From Galeopsis tetrahit (Eukaryota; Streptophyta; Magnoliopsida; Lamiales; Lamiaceae), in the NCBI GenBank assembly GCA_963675135.1, contig OY776125.1, forward strand, positions 27,762,565-27,826,564: a stretch of 64,000 nt of DNA, written 5' to 3'. This document shows positions 1 to 11,429 of this stretch, in pieces. A program made the position numbers and the translations under genes. The first letter of the stretch is position 1; each line of letters begins with the position of its first letter. The notes below the pieces were generated by a model. The model searched no databases. It saw only the letters and a list, made by a program, of their open reading frames with translations, and was not told the origin of the DNA.

Positions 1-118
1 TGGAATAAATATTTGTGACTAAAAAGTATTTGAAATAAATATTTGTGACTAAAAAGTATTTGGAATAAATATTTGTGACTAAAAAGTATTTGGGATAAAT
101 ATTTGTGAAAATATATTA
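1..118. repeat. 30-bp tandem repeat, nearly four copies
   Basis: A 30-bp unit beginning tggaataaatatttgtgact is repeated head to tail at 1, 31, 61 and 91. The units differ by only one or two bases, and the last one decays after about 28 bases. The array runs off the left edge of the window, so its full length is unknown. No coding potential is visible. Confidence 0.9.
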
Positions 119-479
119 TCGACTCAAAATTTTATAAATTACAATTCTACCCCAACTAAAATATTAATGGTTTTTTTCTTTAATTATATTTCCTTAAAAT
201 TTTTAAGATATAGTGGTTTTTTTTTTGTAGGTTTTATTAATAAAAAGTGGAGTTACACGTAGTTGTAGGTAATTTGACCAAGATCAAAATAAAGCGAAAT
301 TTAATGGACTAAATTCAAAATGTGATAATATTGTGGATTAAATTAAAAAATGTGGTAACTTTATGGACTAAAAAAATGTGGTAATATATTTAATTTCCAA
401 CTTTAATTATTTGTTGTTTGTTGATGATGATCAGTTCAGGTGCTGATTGCAACTATAATTGTGAGGGTCTCTCTTGTAG
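119..479. other. A+T-rich spacer, no gene seen
   Basis: The stretch is A+T-rich non-coding DNA with short T runs. Around 300-390 there is a weak repetition of the phrase 'tggactaaa ... aaaatgtggtaa', which resembles the edge of a decayed Mutator-like arm, but no partner was found in the window. Confidence 0.5.
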
Positions 480-509
480 TAAGGACGTGTACTTTAGTTC
501 AAGAGGTCA

Positions 510-2755
510 ATGATTCGAAGGAACAAAGAACGAGATAACATTAATATGGAGGAGGGCGAATGGGTAAGAGTCGGCAGAGGCAGAGAAAAATGCCTCCCGG
601 CGAGACAAACTATCTATCGCCCAACATACAACCAACGGTGGATGAATACAAGGGGGCGGAGGGACACGGAGAACAAAGTAGGACAGATAAAGGAAGCGAA
701 CATTACTTTCTACCTGTATAACTTCCCCGAAAACTGTAGCAAAGGCGAGCTGGTGGATAGGATCAACAAGATTGAACCATTCGAAGACTACTTTATTGCT
801 GAGAAGAGAGACAGGAGAGGCAAGAGGTTTGGCTTCGTCAGATTCGGAAATAGAGTGGAACCGAGGTATGTGGAGGAAGCCCTAAACAATTCGTGGATCG
901 GGTCCTACAAAATCAGGGAGAATATCTCCAAATTTGCAAGACCGGAGATTAGATCGACGGAAGGGACGAGGAAATGGGGACGGGAATAAGGAGATATCAG
1001 TGGGTTGCCGATTGACAACAACAAGAACAGCTTCAAGAAAGAGGAGAGGTCATACATAAACATCATTAGAGGGAAAGAGACTCGTAAGAGCCATGAGGAA
1101 GAGAGGGGGGAGGAATCACAGACACGGACAAAACAAAGGACAGAATTATCTAAGCATTGGAGGGAGGGAGAGACCGTGAAGGACAATGACGGCTACAGAG
1201 GGTTAAGATACGAATCTACGGAGGAGGATAGGCAGTGGCTTGACAGATGTTTCCATGGAAAGATCAAAAAATCCTTCTCCTGGCCAGAGGTTGGGGAAGA
1301 AATGATGAAAGAATGTGAGGAGACGTGGAATATCTCCACCCTAGGGGGTGATATGGTACTGATAAGCCCAAAGGACGATGCAGCACACAACGCTGTAGAA
1401 TTCGAACACCTGGAGTGGGCAATCAAATGGCTCGAAGGGATCGACAAATGGGACCCAGGCTTAGTGTCAAGTCGCAAAGTCGTTTGGACAAATTGGTACG
1501 ACGTACCGTTGCAAGCATGGAATCCTAAGTTCTTTAGGATGGTTTCAAACCAATTCGAAAATTTAGTCAAAATCGATGAGGATACCACAAACAGAAGCAA
1601 TCTCCAGTTCGCCAGAATCCTAGTTAGGACATCGTTATCGGAGATTTCTAGAATCCCCCTGAAAATCATAATAGACGGACGTGTACACAATATTCGGATC
1701 AAAGAGGAGGATGAGGATTTCGACTCGGTAAGGTAGGGAATGGAATCAGTGGATATTGTAGCAGATGATGATGAGGATTGGGCGTTGCTGGATTTCATGG
1801 AACCCAGGCCGACACCGAATATCTCCTCCGATTTGGTCGACGGCGGGGAAATCCTCGAATGTGGGGGAGATACAATTAATGCTTCGCTGCCAAACTCGAA
1901 GACCAAGAAACTAATTAATATCTCCCCCTCGAGAGAAATTACGACGCCCGTTACATCGGAAACCTCCAATCCTATTAATGTGGAGATCTCGAGACACAAC
2001 TTAATAAATTCAGTTTGCAGCATGGGACCCTAGACAAAGTAATGTGTATGGACCCACCTCAAACAGATGGCGGATATTTGGGCCCAAAATACTTCAAATC
2101 ATATGATGGGCCGGAGAATAAAATTAGAAAAAGCCCAACCATGGATGCCCTCATACGAAACATAAACATAGACCAAGCAAACGATGCCTTTAGGGGCCCA
2201 GGCCAGTTGGACCTTAACTCCCTCTTTGAGGAAAGTGAGCCGGGTAATTCGGGAGATGGAGAAGCCCATACGAAGGTCGGTGCCGACCAAATTACATTAA
2301 TTACTAAAGACAATTTACCCATGGGACGAACAGGTCTGGGCACTGGCAACATCGAGGCTCAATCAAACCCCAACTGGATGGATGAAGAGGAGTCTGCAAG
2401 GACAGATGGTAGCTGCGGAATTTCAGAGGGAGGGAACTCAGTACGAGGTCATGATACATCGGGCCTTGAAGAACAACGAAAGGGAAATACGAAGAAAAGA
2501 AAAATAAAACCGAAGAAAGGCCCGGTTGAGGCGGATTGTAGAGAAATTAAACGGTGGAACCAAAAGAAGGAAGACAACATGATCCACGAGGAGGCAGAGG
2601 GAGCATGGAAATTGGGGAAAAAGATCGGGATTCAGGGTGGGGAAACAGACGAATGCACAATAAAAAGATTGGAAGAATTAGAGACAAAAGCCAAAAGGAA
2701 AGCAGTAAAAACAGCAGAATTGTTGAAAGGAGAAAATGCAATAGTGAACCCATAA
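510..2755 (+). pseudogene. LINE ORF1 remnant (RRM RNA-binding protein)
   Basis: ORF1 of plant L1 elements encodes an RNA-binding protein that coats the element RNA. The first frame (510-989) holds an RRM-like fold, with an RNP2-like strand ITFYLYNFP and an RNP1-like strand RGKRFGFVRF at about residues 65-112. The sequence then continues in other frames at 1005-1736, 1740-2033 and 2015-2755 as a charged protein with no recognised fold. The frame changes near 990-1005, 1737 and 2015 mark at least three disruptions. No CCHC knuckle was seen. The ATG at 510 is the first in frame, but the true start is uncertain. Confidence 0.75.
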
Positions 2756-2756
2756 G

Positions 2757-5459
2757 GATCCTGAGTTTCAATATAAGAGGAATGGGAGGAAAGGAGAAAC
2801 GAAAAGAGGTAAAAAAACATGGTAAGAAATGTAAACATAGAACTATGTTTCTTACAGGAAACAAAGGTGGAAGCTATGGGTGAATTTTTATGCAAAACAA
2901 TTTGGGGTAATACAAATTTTAGATGGGAATCAAAAGCAGCTGAAGGCAGGTCAGGGGGTATGCTTACCATCTAGGACGAGACGGCCTTTGTAAAAACAAG
3001 TTCGTGGAACGAGAGAGGACTATTAATGGTGAACGGGATCTGGAAACAAGAAGGCAGGAGATGTGTTCTGGTTAATGTGCATGGCCCGTGCAATGGGAGC
3101 ACAAAGAGGGAATTGTGGGATCGATTTGAGGGGATAGCTGAACAGAATATGGATTGTTACGTGTGCATCGTTAGGGACTTTAACGCTATCAGACGAGCAG
3201 AAGAGAGGAGCGGCAGAGGGGAACGTGAGGACAGAAGGGAAATGGAAGTGTTTGACGAATTCATCGATCAGTTGAACCTTCTCGATATGCCCTTAATTGG
3301 AAGGAAATTCACCTGGTATCGACCAGATGGGACCTGCAAAAGCCGACTGGACAGAGTGTTGGTAAACGAGGCATGGACGGACACGTGGCCGGATGCAACG
3401 TTGAAAGGAATGGGTCGGTCGGTCTCCGATCATTGCCCGATTTACATTACATCCCAACGGAAAGACTAGGGCCCAAAACCTTTCCGGTTTTTCAATACAT
3501 GGACGAGGCACCCAAATTTCAAAGAATTTGTCTCAGATAAATGGAAGGCCTATGAGGTGAGTGGTTGGAGTGGGTACGTATTAAAAGAAAAATTTAAACT
3601 CCTCAAAGCCGATCTAAGGGAGTGGAATAAAAGAGTCTACGGAAAACTGGAATCTAGGATTGAGGAGAATAGAAGAGAGGTAGAAAGGCTCGATATTGCG
3701 GATGACACAACTGGGCTGGATGAAGAGGAGGAGAAAAGAAGGAAAGAAATGTTTGATGCCCTACAAAATGATTTGAGATCGAAAGAAGAACAACTTTCAC
3801 AAATGGCAAAAGTGAAGTGGTTAAATGAAGGGGACAAAAACTCAAGATTATTCCACCAGGTTATTAAGAGCAGGGCGAAGAGAAATAATATTGATGGCCT
3901 ATTCATAAATGGACGCTGGACGGAGTCCGTTCCAGAAGTCAAGCAGGAAGTCTTCAATCATTTTAGTACACACTTCAAAGCACCCAGATTCTGCAGACCC
4001 TATATTCCGCAAGAGCTGATTCGGCACAAACTAGATGAATGCGATATTGCCTTCCTCACCACGGAGTTTTCAGATGCCGAAGTGAAAGAAGCACTCTGGG
4101 ATTGCGACATGTCAAAAAGCCCAAGGCCGGACGGGTTTACACTGAGATTTTTTAAGAACAACTAGGAACTACTAAGAGTTGAAATCCTAAAGATGATGTC
4201 CGAATTCCATCGACATGGGAGGTTGGTGAAAGGACTAAATTCATCCTTCATTGTTCTGATACCGAAAATATTAGGCGCACAATCGCTGGATGCATTTCAT
4301 CCTATTTCCTTGATAGGAAGCCTATACAAAATAATAGCTAAGACGTTGGCACGAAGGCTCGCCAAAGTGATGGAGTCAGTGATCTCGGACTGCCAATCGG
4401 CCTTCGTTGGAGGCCGACAAATATTGGACGGCATCCTTATAGCCCATGAAGCCATTGATGAAACCAAAAGAAAGAAGAAGCCTAGGATCTTCTTTAAGGT
4501 GGATTTCGCCAAAGCCTATGACTCGGTGGATTTGGAGTTTTTGGACAAGATGATGGAGAACATGAATTTCCCACAATTATGGAGGAAATGGATGATGGAG
4601 CGCGTTACTTCTGCTAGTGATGTAGTATTAGTTAATGGTAGCTCGTCTGGGGAGTTTAAACTCGAGAGAGGCCTCCGCCAAGGTAACCCTCTTTCTCCAT
4701 TCTTATTCTTAATTGCAGCTGAAGGGCTAAATGCACTAGTAAGCAGGGCTGTGGAGATAGGGGCGCTGGACCCGATTTAAATGGGGAAGGATAAGGTGAA
4801 AGTCCACTTGCTACAATAAGTCGACGACACTGTTTTCCTATGCAATGGCAACTGGGACAATATTAGAGCAATCAAGCATATCCTAAGTTTGTTCGAATTA
4901 GTGTCCGGGCTGGGAGTGAACTACGAAAAATGCAAACTGGTTGGGATTAATATGAGGGACGACGATAAACGAGAAATGGCAAAATTTCTCGGATGCATCA
5001 CAGGAGGACTACCCATGGAATTTCTTGGCATGAATGTGGGCTTAAATCACCACAAAACGTCATGGGTTGGTTTGACTAAAAAGATGCAAGGTAAGCTTGC
5101 AATGTGGAAAGATAAACAAATATCGCTGGGAGGGAGAGCGACGCTCGTCCAAGCTGTTTTATCCGCGGTACCAACTTACTATCTATCTTTCTTTAAATTG
5201 CCTGTTTCTGTATTATCTGAGATAAAAAAAACTACAAAGAAATTTTTTGTGGGGTGGGGGTGATGGCACGAAACGTAAAATCTCATGGGTAGGGTGGGAG
5301 GAAGTGTGCAAAGAGAAAAGTGAAGGAGGGTTAGGAATAAAAGACCTAAATAATTTTAATTGGGCATTGTTAGGCAAATGGGTGTGGAGGTTTTTGACAG
5401 ATGAGAAGAGTTTATGGGCTAGAGTGATTTATTCGAAATATTTCAGAGTTTTATTTTGA
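2757..5459 (+). pseudogene. LINE ORF2 remnant (endonuclease and reverse transcriptase)
   Basis: Endonuclease motifs appear in order: LSFNIRGMGG near 2760, FLQETK near 2848, RDFNAI near 3175 where GDFN is usual, and SDHCPI near 3427. The reverse transcriptase follows, with a PDGF box near 4127, FKVDFAKAYDSV near 4494, and GLRQGNPLSPFLF near 4670. The catalytic YADD box at 4814-4828 reads Q-stop-V-D-D: its tyrosine codon is TAA (4817-4819) and the alanine is valine. Frames change near 2850, 3470-3557, 4165-4193, 4780-4889 and 5250. The ORF ends at 5459 without the C-terminal Cys/His region. It cannot encode an active enzyme. Confidence 0.85.
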
Positions 5460-5648
5460 ATCGTTCAAGATTTTACACATTTAAACAATAAAAATGCATC
5501 TACATATTGTATGAAATATAATATTTTGATGGATTAAGATGTTTGAACAATACTGAAAAAAAAATGATAACTTTAATATTTCTTGCATTCTTATTTTAAT
5601 GTTAATCGGGACCCCCTACATTAAAATTCTGGGTCCGTCACTGCATCG
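5460..5648 (-). mobile_element. hAT-like terminal relic
   Basis: Read on the minus strand, the segment starts cagtgacggacccag and runs into A+T-rich DNA. This matches the general form CAG(n)G(n)CGGA(n)CCAG of plant hAT ends, and the better-preserved element at 58060 starts caggggcgga. No second end was found, so this is a fragment that abuts the broken LINE. The rest of the spacer up to about 5930 is A+T-rich with nothing recognisable. Confidence 0.4.
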
Positions 5649-5929
5649 CATAGCTGTCTGGTAAGATTAATTTCCTCAATTCTTGTTTTTATTTTGTCTT
5701 ATTTTCTTTTTTTATTTTATAAAGATGGGTGGCATGTATGATGCATTGTACGTACTATATACACTCAAAATATGGTTTTGATTAATTATTAATTAAATTT
5801 CACTTATGAATTGATCATACATATGCTTATATTTTTGTTTTTAAATTGTTACCTTGATTTATTAGTAATTTCTTTTATTACACATTGTATATATATTTTC
5901 ATGAGAATTTATTTAGCCTTTATTCATAT

Positions 5930-6508
5930 TAATTGCAGATTTTAAGCCTTGATTTATTAGTAATTTCTTTTATTTCACTTATTGGGAATCTTTATCTAAT
6001 GTTGTTGAAAATTGTGAGGATGAACGAGAAGGAAATGAAGAGGACTTTGATGATGACATGGAAGGATAATTTTAATTTAGAAAGTGTTTGTTTTTTTTAA
6101 CTTAAATGACTATTTTAATATCTTATGTTTTATGTTGATAAACTTTGAATGTTATTTCATAACTTTATGTTTATGTTGATGAGCGTTTATATGTACGTTT
6201 TATTTATTTGGACTATTTTATGGACATTATTGCTTGAATTTTAAGTTTATGTAAACTTTGTTTTTTATTTTTATTAATTGTTTATATAGTGTTTAAAATA
6301 TAATAATAATAATAATAATATATGTAAAAATATATATATTTAATGAAAAAGCCCGTGGGCTAGCCCGCCACCCGCCATGGGTTGGGTTGGGTTGACTGTT
6401 TTTCAATCCGTCCCCGTCGTGGACCGGCCCGTCAAAACCCGCAAAATGATGGGTTGAGGTGGGTTTTGGACCGGCCCGCACCGTTAGCCCGTTTTGACAG
6501 GTCTATTT
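5930..6508 (+). mobile_element. hAT 3' end relic with GGCCCG-rich terminus
   Basis: The right end (6345-6508) is a dense run of gcccg / cgggtt motifs closing with cccgttttgacaggtcta. This is the kind of subterminal and terminal sequence also seen at 33684 and 35126 in this window. The stretch 6180-6300 resembles 34180-34290, which supports one family. A short open stretch at 5978-6068 ending YWESLSNVVENCED...DDDMEG-stop looks like the acidic C-terminal tail of a hAT transposase. The 5' part of the element is absent. Confidence 0.5.
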
Positions 6509-6924
6509 ATATATGCATGTGTGTGTTTTAAAGTGCATATTTTGATGTGTTTCTTAATCATTCCAAACTTAACTCGTTGGACGTTATTTATTAGTAACCT
6601 TAAAAAAAGAATCAACCAATCTGATCGAAGCCACCTAACAAGACGTAAGAAACACAAACTTCACATGCTGAAGTAGGATTTTCAATCATAACATGAAGGA
6701 TTTATGGAGATTTACTACTTTAAAACACAAATGTCTGAATTTTCGATGAACATAATATCAAACAAAATTATTAAGGAATGGTTGCTTAATAAAAGTACCC
6801 TAGGCCATATCCAATGACTTACATTCAGGAAATACCTGCAAACTTTTGCACAAGTACAAAATATGTCTCGGAAGATATATTATTATTGTTCTAGGCATAT
6901 ATATACAAACATACTGATATTTAA
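6509..6924. other. spacer, no gene seen
   Basis: The stretch is A+T-rich non-coding DNA. The short ORF at 6494-6676 has no recognisable composition or domain. Confidence 0.5.
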
Positions 6925-7579
6925 TTATTTACATATATAAAAAAAAATCTTGATCCATGAAAAAAGAGAAAATACTTTATTTTTTTTAAGACCTAGAACT
7001 ACAACTACGTGGATATATATGGTAGACTTATCAATAGGCAAACGGAGTTTGCAATTCACATTCAATATGGAATTAATTGAACCAAGACGCCAAACTCTCC
7101 AACGAGTCCTAGTCATCCATTTAAGTTCGAAATCTATTTTTCCTCTCTTGAACGTGACAGCATCTGCTTGGTCTGATGTGAGATGAATGGAATATAATTT
7201 TTGCAGGTAGTTGAGTTCCAATGATTGGTTGGCCTTAAGATCGAATGTCGGGGCCACCAAGTCGCCTAGTTTTCGGCCCCGGAAGCTTAGGGCAAATTTT
7301 GTGTCGTAGAAACTTGCACGACCCTTTTGGTTGTCATTATCGGCCCTGATGTCAACTGTCATTTGTATAGTAAGCACACCTTTGTAAAAAAAAATATAAG
7401 GTACCTATATTCGCTCGAAGGATGCTGATTTCAGACACGTTTTGCTTGATCACCAGATAGCTAATGGAGACCACAATCCCGCCTATGATCACCACTATTG
7501 CTATTAGAGCGATAGTGATGAAGATGAACCAAATTAACGGGTGTGTATGGTCGCGAGAACGAAGTCTTGTCATTGGCAT
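6925..7579 (-). pseudogene. NDR1/HIN1-like (LEA_2) protein with one-base frameshift
   Basis: NHL proteins are small membrane proteins, often linked to defence. The first frame (7579 downward) gives a basic N-terminus, MPMTRLRSRDHTHPLIWF, and a hydrophobic segment at about residues 16-45, as in the family. The second frame (7377-6925) gives a LEA_2-type domain containing VDIRADNDNQKGRASFYD. The frames differ by one base, and the switch lies at a run of nine A (7386-7394 on the plus strand). A single indel there would join them to about 215 residues, a normal family length. The C-terminal tail after about 7000 looks unlike the family. A hAT-like relic begins about 10 bp upstream of the ATG. The indel could also be an assembly error. 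Confidence 0.6.
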
Positions 7580-7587
7580 TGTATATG

Positions 7588-7662
7588 AGCCGGGGTGGCC
7601 CTGAGGCAGGGCGGTAGGGGCGACCGTCGTGGGCCTCGAGATTTCGGGGGCCTATATATATA
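7588..7662. mobile_element. hAT-type end relic (G+C-rich)
   Basis: The sequence ggggtggccctgaggcaggg, followed by ggcctcgagatttcggggg, has the look of plant hAT ends of the GGGCCGGCCCTGA type. It stands out in an A+T-rich region and lies immediately upstream of the NHL start codon. No opposite end was identified. Confidence 0.35.
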
Positions 7663-7746
7663 TATAAATGGTTTGACGAAATATGTGTAACACATTGTAT
7701 AATGTGACAAAATACTTTTTTTCTTGTAGTGAATTTATACAAATGT

Positions 7747-7832
7747 CGTGTGCACATTTTGTGCACGATCTGTACGTGCACATTCCGTGCACGGTCTGTA
7801 CGTGCACATTCCGTGCAAATATTGTGCATGAT
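7747..7832. repeat. GTGCAC minisatellite, about three 26-bp units
   Basis: Units of about 26 bp, each holding gtgcaca-ttn-gtgcac-like palindromic halves, are repeated from 7747. The middle junction reads tgtacgtgcacattccgtgc twice, 26 bp apart. Short ORFs on both strands here are low-complexity shadows. Confidence 0.75.
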
Positions 7833-8089
7833 ATGTATATGCATGTTTCATTCATTGGCCTATGTTTACACATTTCATACTTATTTTAAGAGTTTTTTTA
7901 CCCTTAGGTGCTTTTTACGCCTCTCTTTTTTACATTCTAGTGCTAACTTTTTCAAAGTTACTATTAGGTGCAAAATTAGTGGTAAAATATAATTTATTTT
8001 CTCTATATAAAGTAATATTTCTCCCTCACCTATTCCCATTATGCAAAAACCTATTTACTAGTATAATATATTATAGGTAACAATCTTTT

Positions 8090-8410
8090 ATTTATGGTTT
8101 ATATTTATTTCCTTGTTTATCTATTTTCTTGTGTATCTCACTTGTAATCCATATATATATGTGGACCACTATTATTATCTCATTAACAGTGATTGAATAT
8201 AATTCTCACACTCTCAAAATACAAGAAGAAAATGTCCATTTTTTTTGTTCGCCCCATACCTACAAAATCTCATAATCGCCTCTGAGTGCTTGTGTGTTCG
8301 TTGAATACCCAAATGGTCAAAAGGCATATCGTATTTTTGATTTGAACAGTCATAAATACTACAGTTCGCGTGATGTCACATTCTTTGAAGACATATTTCC
8401 TTTCAAAGGG
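8090..8410 (+). mobile_element. Ty1/copia deletion derivative (LTR end joined to integrase tail)
   Basis: 8100-8215 resembles the end of the copia LTR at 62009-62279; both carry the phrases cctcattaacagtgat / tctcattaacagtgat and attctcaca. It is followed within about 30 bp by a plus-strand frame (about 8245-8405) with YPNGQKAYRIFDLN and SSRDVTFFEDIFPF. These match the C-terminal part of copia integrase just before the reverse transcriptase. Gag, protease, the integrase core and RT are missing. The short ORF 8370-8582 is the wrong frame of this relic. Confidence 0.65.
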
Positions 8411-9123
8411 CTTGGAAGACATGAGCCTTGCGGATGCTACTAATCAGTTGCAAGCATGGGTTCACGGTCAACACATTATTTCCAAACCCATCACACCTCG
8501 CCCTTTCGTGAGAATTTTCTCCATGACTAATGACCTTTTAAAGTCAAATTCATCGATTTTGGCCAATAAAATCCAATTTTAAAGCTTTTTTCTCGTGTTC
8601 TCTTAATTGTTTTTAATTCTTAATTTAAATACAATGAATGAATCCAAAAAAATAAAATAAATCTAGAAATTCATATTTTTTTTAATCTCACTTATAATAT
8701 AGGTGATATTGTTATATTCAAAGTATTAAGAAACATTTTTCACTCTTTCAATAGAAAAAGTTTGTCTTCTACTTGTAATTCTTAAATCATTAATTCATTT
8801 CCGAAAATACAGAAGCAGATGGTCATGGGCAGCATTGGGCTTTAACCCAGTGCAACTAAGCCCATATATAAAACCTACTATATATAATAAACATCAGATC
8901 TCCGAAAAAAAATAATCTCCAACTTATGCAACTTTGCTTCTTCACATGTTTCATAATTTAAAGAAACAAAATGCATATTTAATATCCACTAAAATAATAG
9001 TAATAATAATAATCATTATTGAAAAACATAAATGAAGTTTTAAGGGGGTGAGGAGATATTTGACTAGTGATTAAAAAATAAAAACACGTATACATGGGCT
9101 AACTAATGAAAAGTAATTATATA
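8411..9123. other. spacer; one promoter-like cluster
   Basis: No gene is seen. At 8835-8877 a TGGGCTT motif and an AAGCCCA motif flank about 25 bp and are followed by tatataaaa, which looks like a plant site II plus TATA arrangement. No coding exon follows it, so it is either an orphan promoter or chance. Confidence 0.35.
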
Positions 9124-10212
9124 GGCCCTGGCTATATACCCCTCCAGCTTTGTTAAATATACTCCCCTGATTGATCTACTCCCCCTTAAAGTTGCTTACG
9201 TTAGATATACTCCCCCACAAAATGTCTAATATACCCCTTTTCTCTTAAAATTGTTAAATCTAATTTTTTTCATCTTCTCCCACCCACTTCTTCTTCCTCC
9301 CACCTCTTCTCCTTCAACCCACGGCACCGTACATAGCCGCCGCTCATAGCTCCATTGTCCATTGTTTTTTTCTGTTTCTGCAACAGCCACTGCACGACGC
9401 CACCCATCGCCCCCCACGACGCCGCTCATCGCCACCCCTATTTTTTTTTCTGCAACAGCGCGCGGCGGCGGCGGCGCTCTCCTCTCTCGCGGCGCCGCCG
9501 CCGCCCTCCTTCCCCACCCAAGGCCGCGCCTTCTCCTCCCTTTGCCCATCCGCCGCCGCTCGCCTGAACCCTAATTTTTGTGGTTTTATTTTTATAAAAC
9601 ATTTTCGACTAAGTGTGCTCGAAAATAAACACTATCATCCCCAAATTGTTGTTGACAATAGTGTTTATCATCGAGCAAACTTAATCGAGAAGTATTTCAA
9701 TTTTTTTTTAGTTTTTCTTTCGACAAAATCTTGTCGATGAAAGTATTATTTGTCCACACATTATTTTCGACCATATACTTTCTTGTCGATAAACCAGTAT
9801 AGATCGAATTAGTGCCTATCGACACTGGTTTATCGAAAATTTGTAATTTTTTTTTTTATTTCTCTTCGTGGAATGTATAGTTGTAAGTTTACAGTGGATC
9901 CATTTACAGTAAAAAATTGTAAGTTTTTTTTGTTAAAAGACTGTATAGTTGAGTGATTATATCTTCATTCTCTCTTGTTGAATTTTTTTTTATTTATATC
10001 TAATCGGTGGCGGCTACCGTCGTCCGTCGGTGGCAATGGCTACAACAAAAATAAATTATGGTTAGGGTTAGATTTTTAATTTTAAAGGGGAGTGTATTTA
10101 TTAAATGAATATTTTATTAAAAGGGTAAATTCGATATTTTACATTAATATTAAATTAATAAATGAAAAGGGAAGTATATTTAACAAAGTTGGAGGGGTAT
10201 ATAGTCAGGGCC
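9124..10212. mobile_element. non-autonomous TIR element, about 1.09 kb
   Basis: The left end (9124 on) reads ggccctggctatataccc and the inverted right end (10212 back) reads ggccctgactatataccc. The match continues through ctttgttaaatatact to about 42 bp per arm. No transposase frame lies inside. The interior has a G+C-rich block (9290-9580, pyrimidine-rich, rich in gccgcc) that looks like the 5' part of a gene, and a hairpin-rich block (9605-9840). No clear target duplication was found, so the superfamily is undecided; Mutator-like is my guess. Confidence 0.65.
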
Positions 10213-10921
10213 GATGTTTTATATTAGTGGTGGAGGGAGCATGGACATGGGGTACACTGTACTCCCAATTCCCAAATTGATTTTTTTTTTATTTAATGTA
10301 AAAAAAAAAAAAAATAGAAGAGAATTAAGTTGTAAAAGACGTCTGCATTCCCATTCTCCCAATGCTAACTAATTAAAGCCTTCCGTCAAAAAAAAAACTA
10401 ATTAAAGCCGAATTAAAGGCAGCCCAATGCAAACTAATTATGATAAATATATACCAAACGGCGCACTCACTCATTCATTTCTCCTTCTACCCTAAATTAA
10501 TTAGATAAGTAAAAAATTTAATTTAATTTATATTTTATTAAATATATTTATTTTGATTATTGTGTTTAATTTATGAATATATTTATCTGAGTCTATCACT
10601 TTTATAAGTATGAATTATGATTTATATAACAATTGTTAATTTACTATTTACTTCAATTATGAATTTAGGAATAAGTTAGGAATATTTAGGGTTTAATTGT
10701 ATTATAATTGTTATTTTGCTACATTTTGCTAAATTAATTTTGTTTAAAATTTGAAATAGACAATTTGAATGTTTTTTTTATTGTAGATTTATTGTGAAAT
10801 TATATTTGCTAATTTCGGGGTTTGCATGATCGTTGGTCTCAGTTGTAATTGTAATTTGATTTTAACGTTATGTAAAAAAATTTAAAAAGTTTTCTCGAAT
10901 AGTATGAATTTTATTATTAAA
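10213..10921. other. A+T-rich spacer, no gene seen
   Basis: Long A and T runs and no coding signal. A small cluster of gcagcccaatgc / gggtt-type words occurs near 10350-10440 without a downstream exon. Confidence 0.5.
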
Positions 10922-11160
10922 TACTCCCTCCGTCCCATAATAATTTTCATAGGTAGATGGATACATATATTAAAAAAGTGTAATAATTGGTGAAGTTTTG
11001 AGGGGTAATTTTGTAAACATTTATGTACAAAGTAATGACATTTGTGTAAATTTGAGGATATTGTAATTTGTAAAGGTAAAGTTCATAAAAGTTTTTCATT
11101 TTAAGGGTGTGAAAGTTAATAGAGTTTATTAACAAACTAAGATAATCCATAAGTCATTTA
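10922..11160. mobile_element. Stowaway-like MITE, one end
   Basis: It begins ctccctccgtcccataata, the standard Stowaway (Tc1/mariner) terminal sequence. The next 60 bp resemble a shorter fragment at 20471-20540 (both include ggatacayatattaaaaaa). A matching inverted right end was not found, so this is a truncated copy. Confidence 0.6.
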
Positions 11161-11429
11161 AACAAAGTAAGACAAAAATTCTAAGTAAAACAATTAAGAC
11201 CAAAATACAATACAAAATTCCATTTATGCCCTGCAGTTATAAATAATCGAAATTAATTAAAATTTCAAAGTCTTTCAGCATTAATTCCTTTCTCCCCCAA
11301 ATTTCGGTTACACCTTCCTTTTTCTCCCCCAAATTTCGGTTACACCTTTCAGCATTAATTCGAATTCAATTCAATTCAAATTAAAGATTGTATTGTTACT
11401 TGCGGTCGATTAGTTTCAAAAAACTTGAT

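Larger units (their letters stand above)
480..5459 (+). mobile_element. L1-type LINE retrotransposon, decayed and 3'-truncated
   Basis: This is a plant L1-clade non-LTR retrotransposon in the usual order: an RRM-bearing ORF1 (510-2755), then an ORF2 with apurinic-type endonuclease and reverse transcriptase (2757-5459). Both frames are broken several times. Homology stops at about 5459, before the C-terminal zinc-binding region that the second LINE in this window still has. No poly(A) tail follows. The abrupt end passes straight into hAT-like sequence, so the 3' part was probably lost or displaced by a later event. No target duplication could be seen because the 3' end is missing. Confidence 0.9.

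Noticed and set aside
1193..2023. 276-aa minus-strand ORF
   Set aside because: It is the antisense shadow of the LINE ORF1 remnant, Ser-rich and without a domain.
7383..7408. A 26-bp intron between the two NHL frames (gtacct ... acaaag)
   Set aside because: It is far below the size of plant introns; a one-base indel in the A run explains the frame change better.
9226..9574. Three overlapping ORFs rich in Arg, Pro or Ala on both strands
   Set aside because: They are low-complexity translations of one pyrimidine-rich G+C block with no domain and no splice context.
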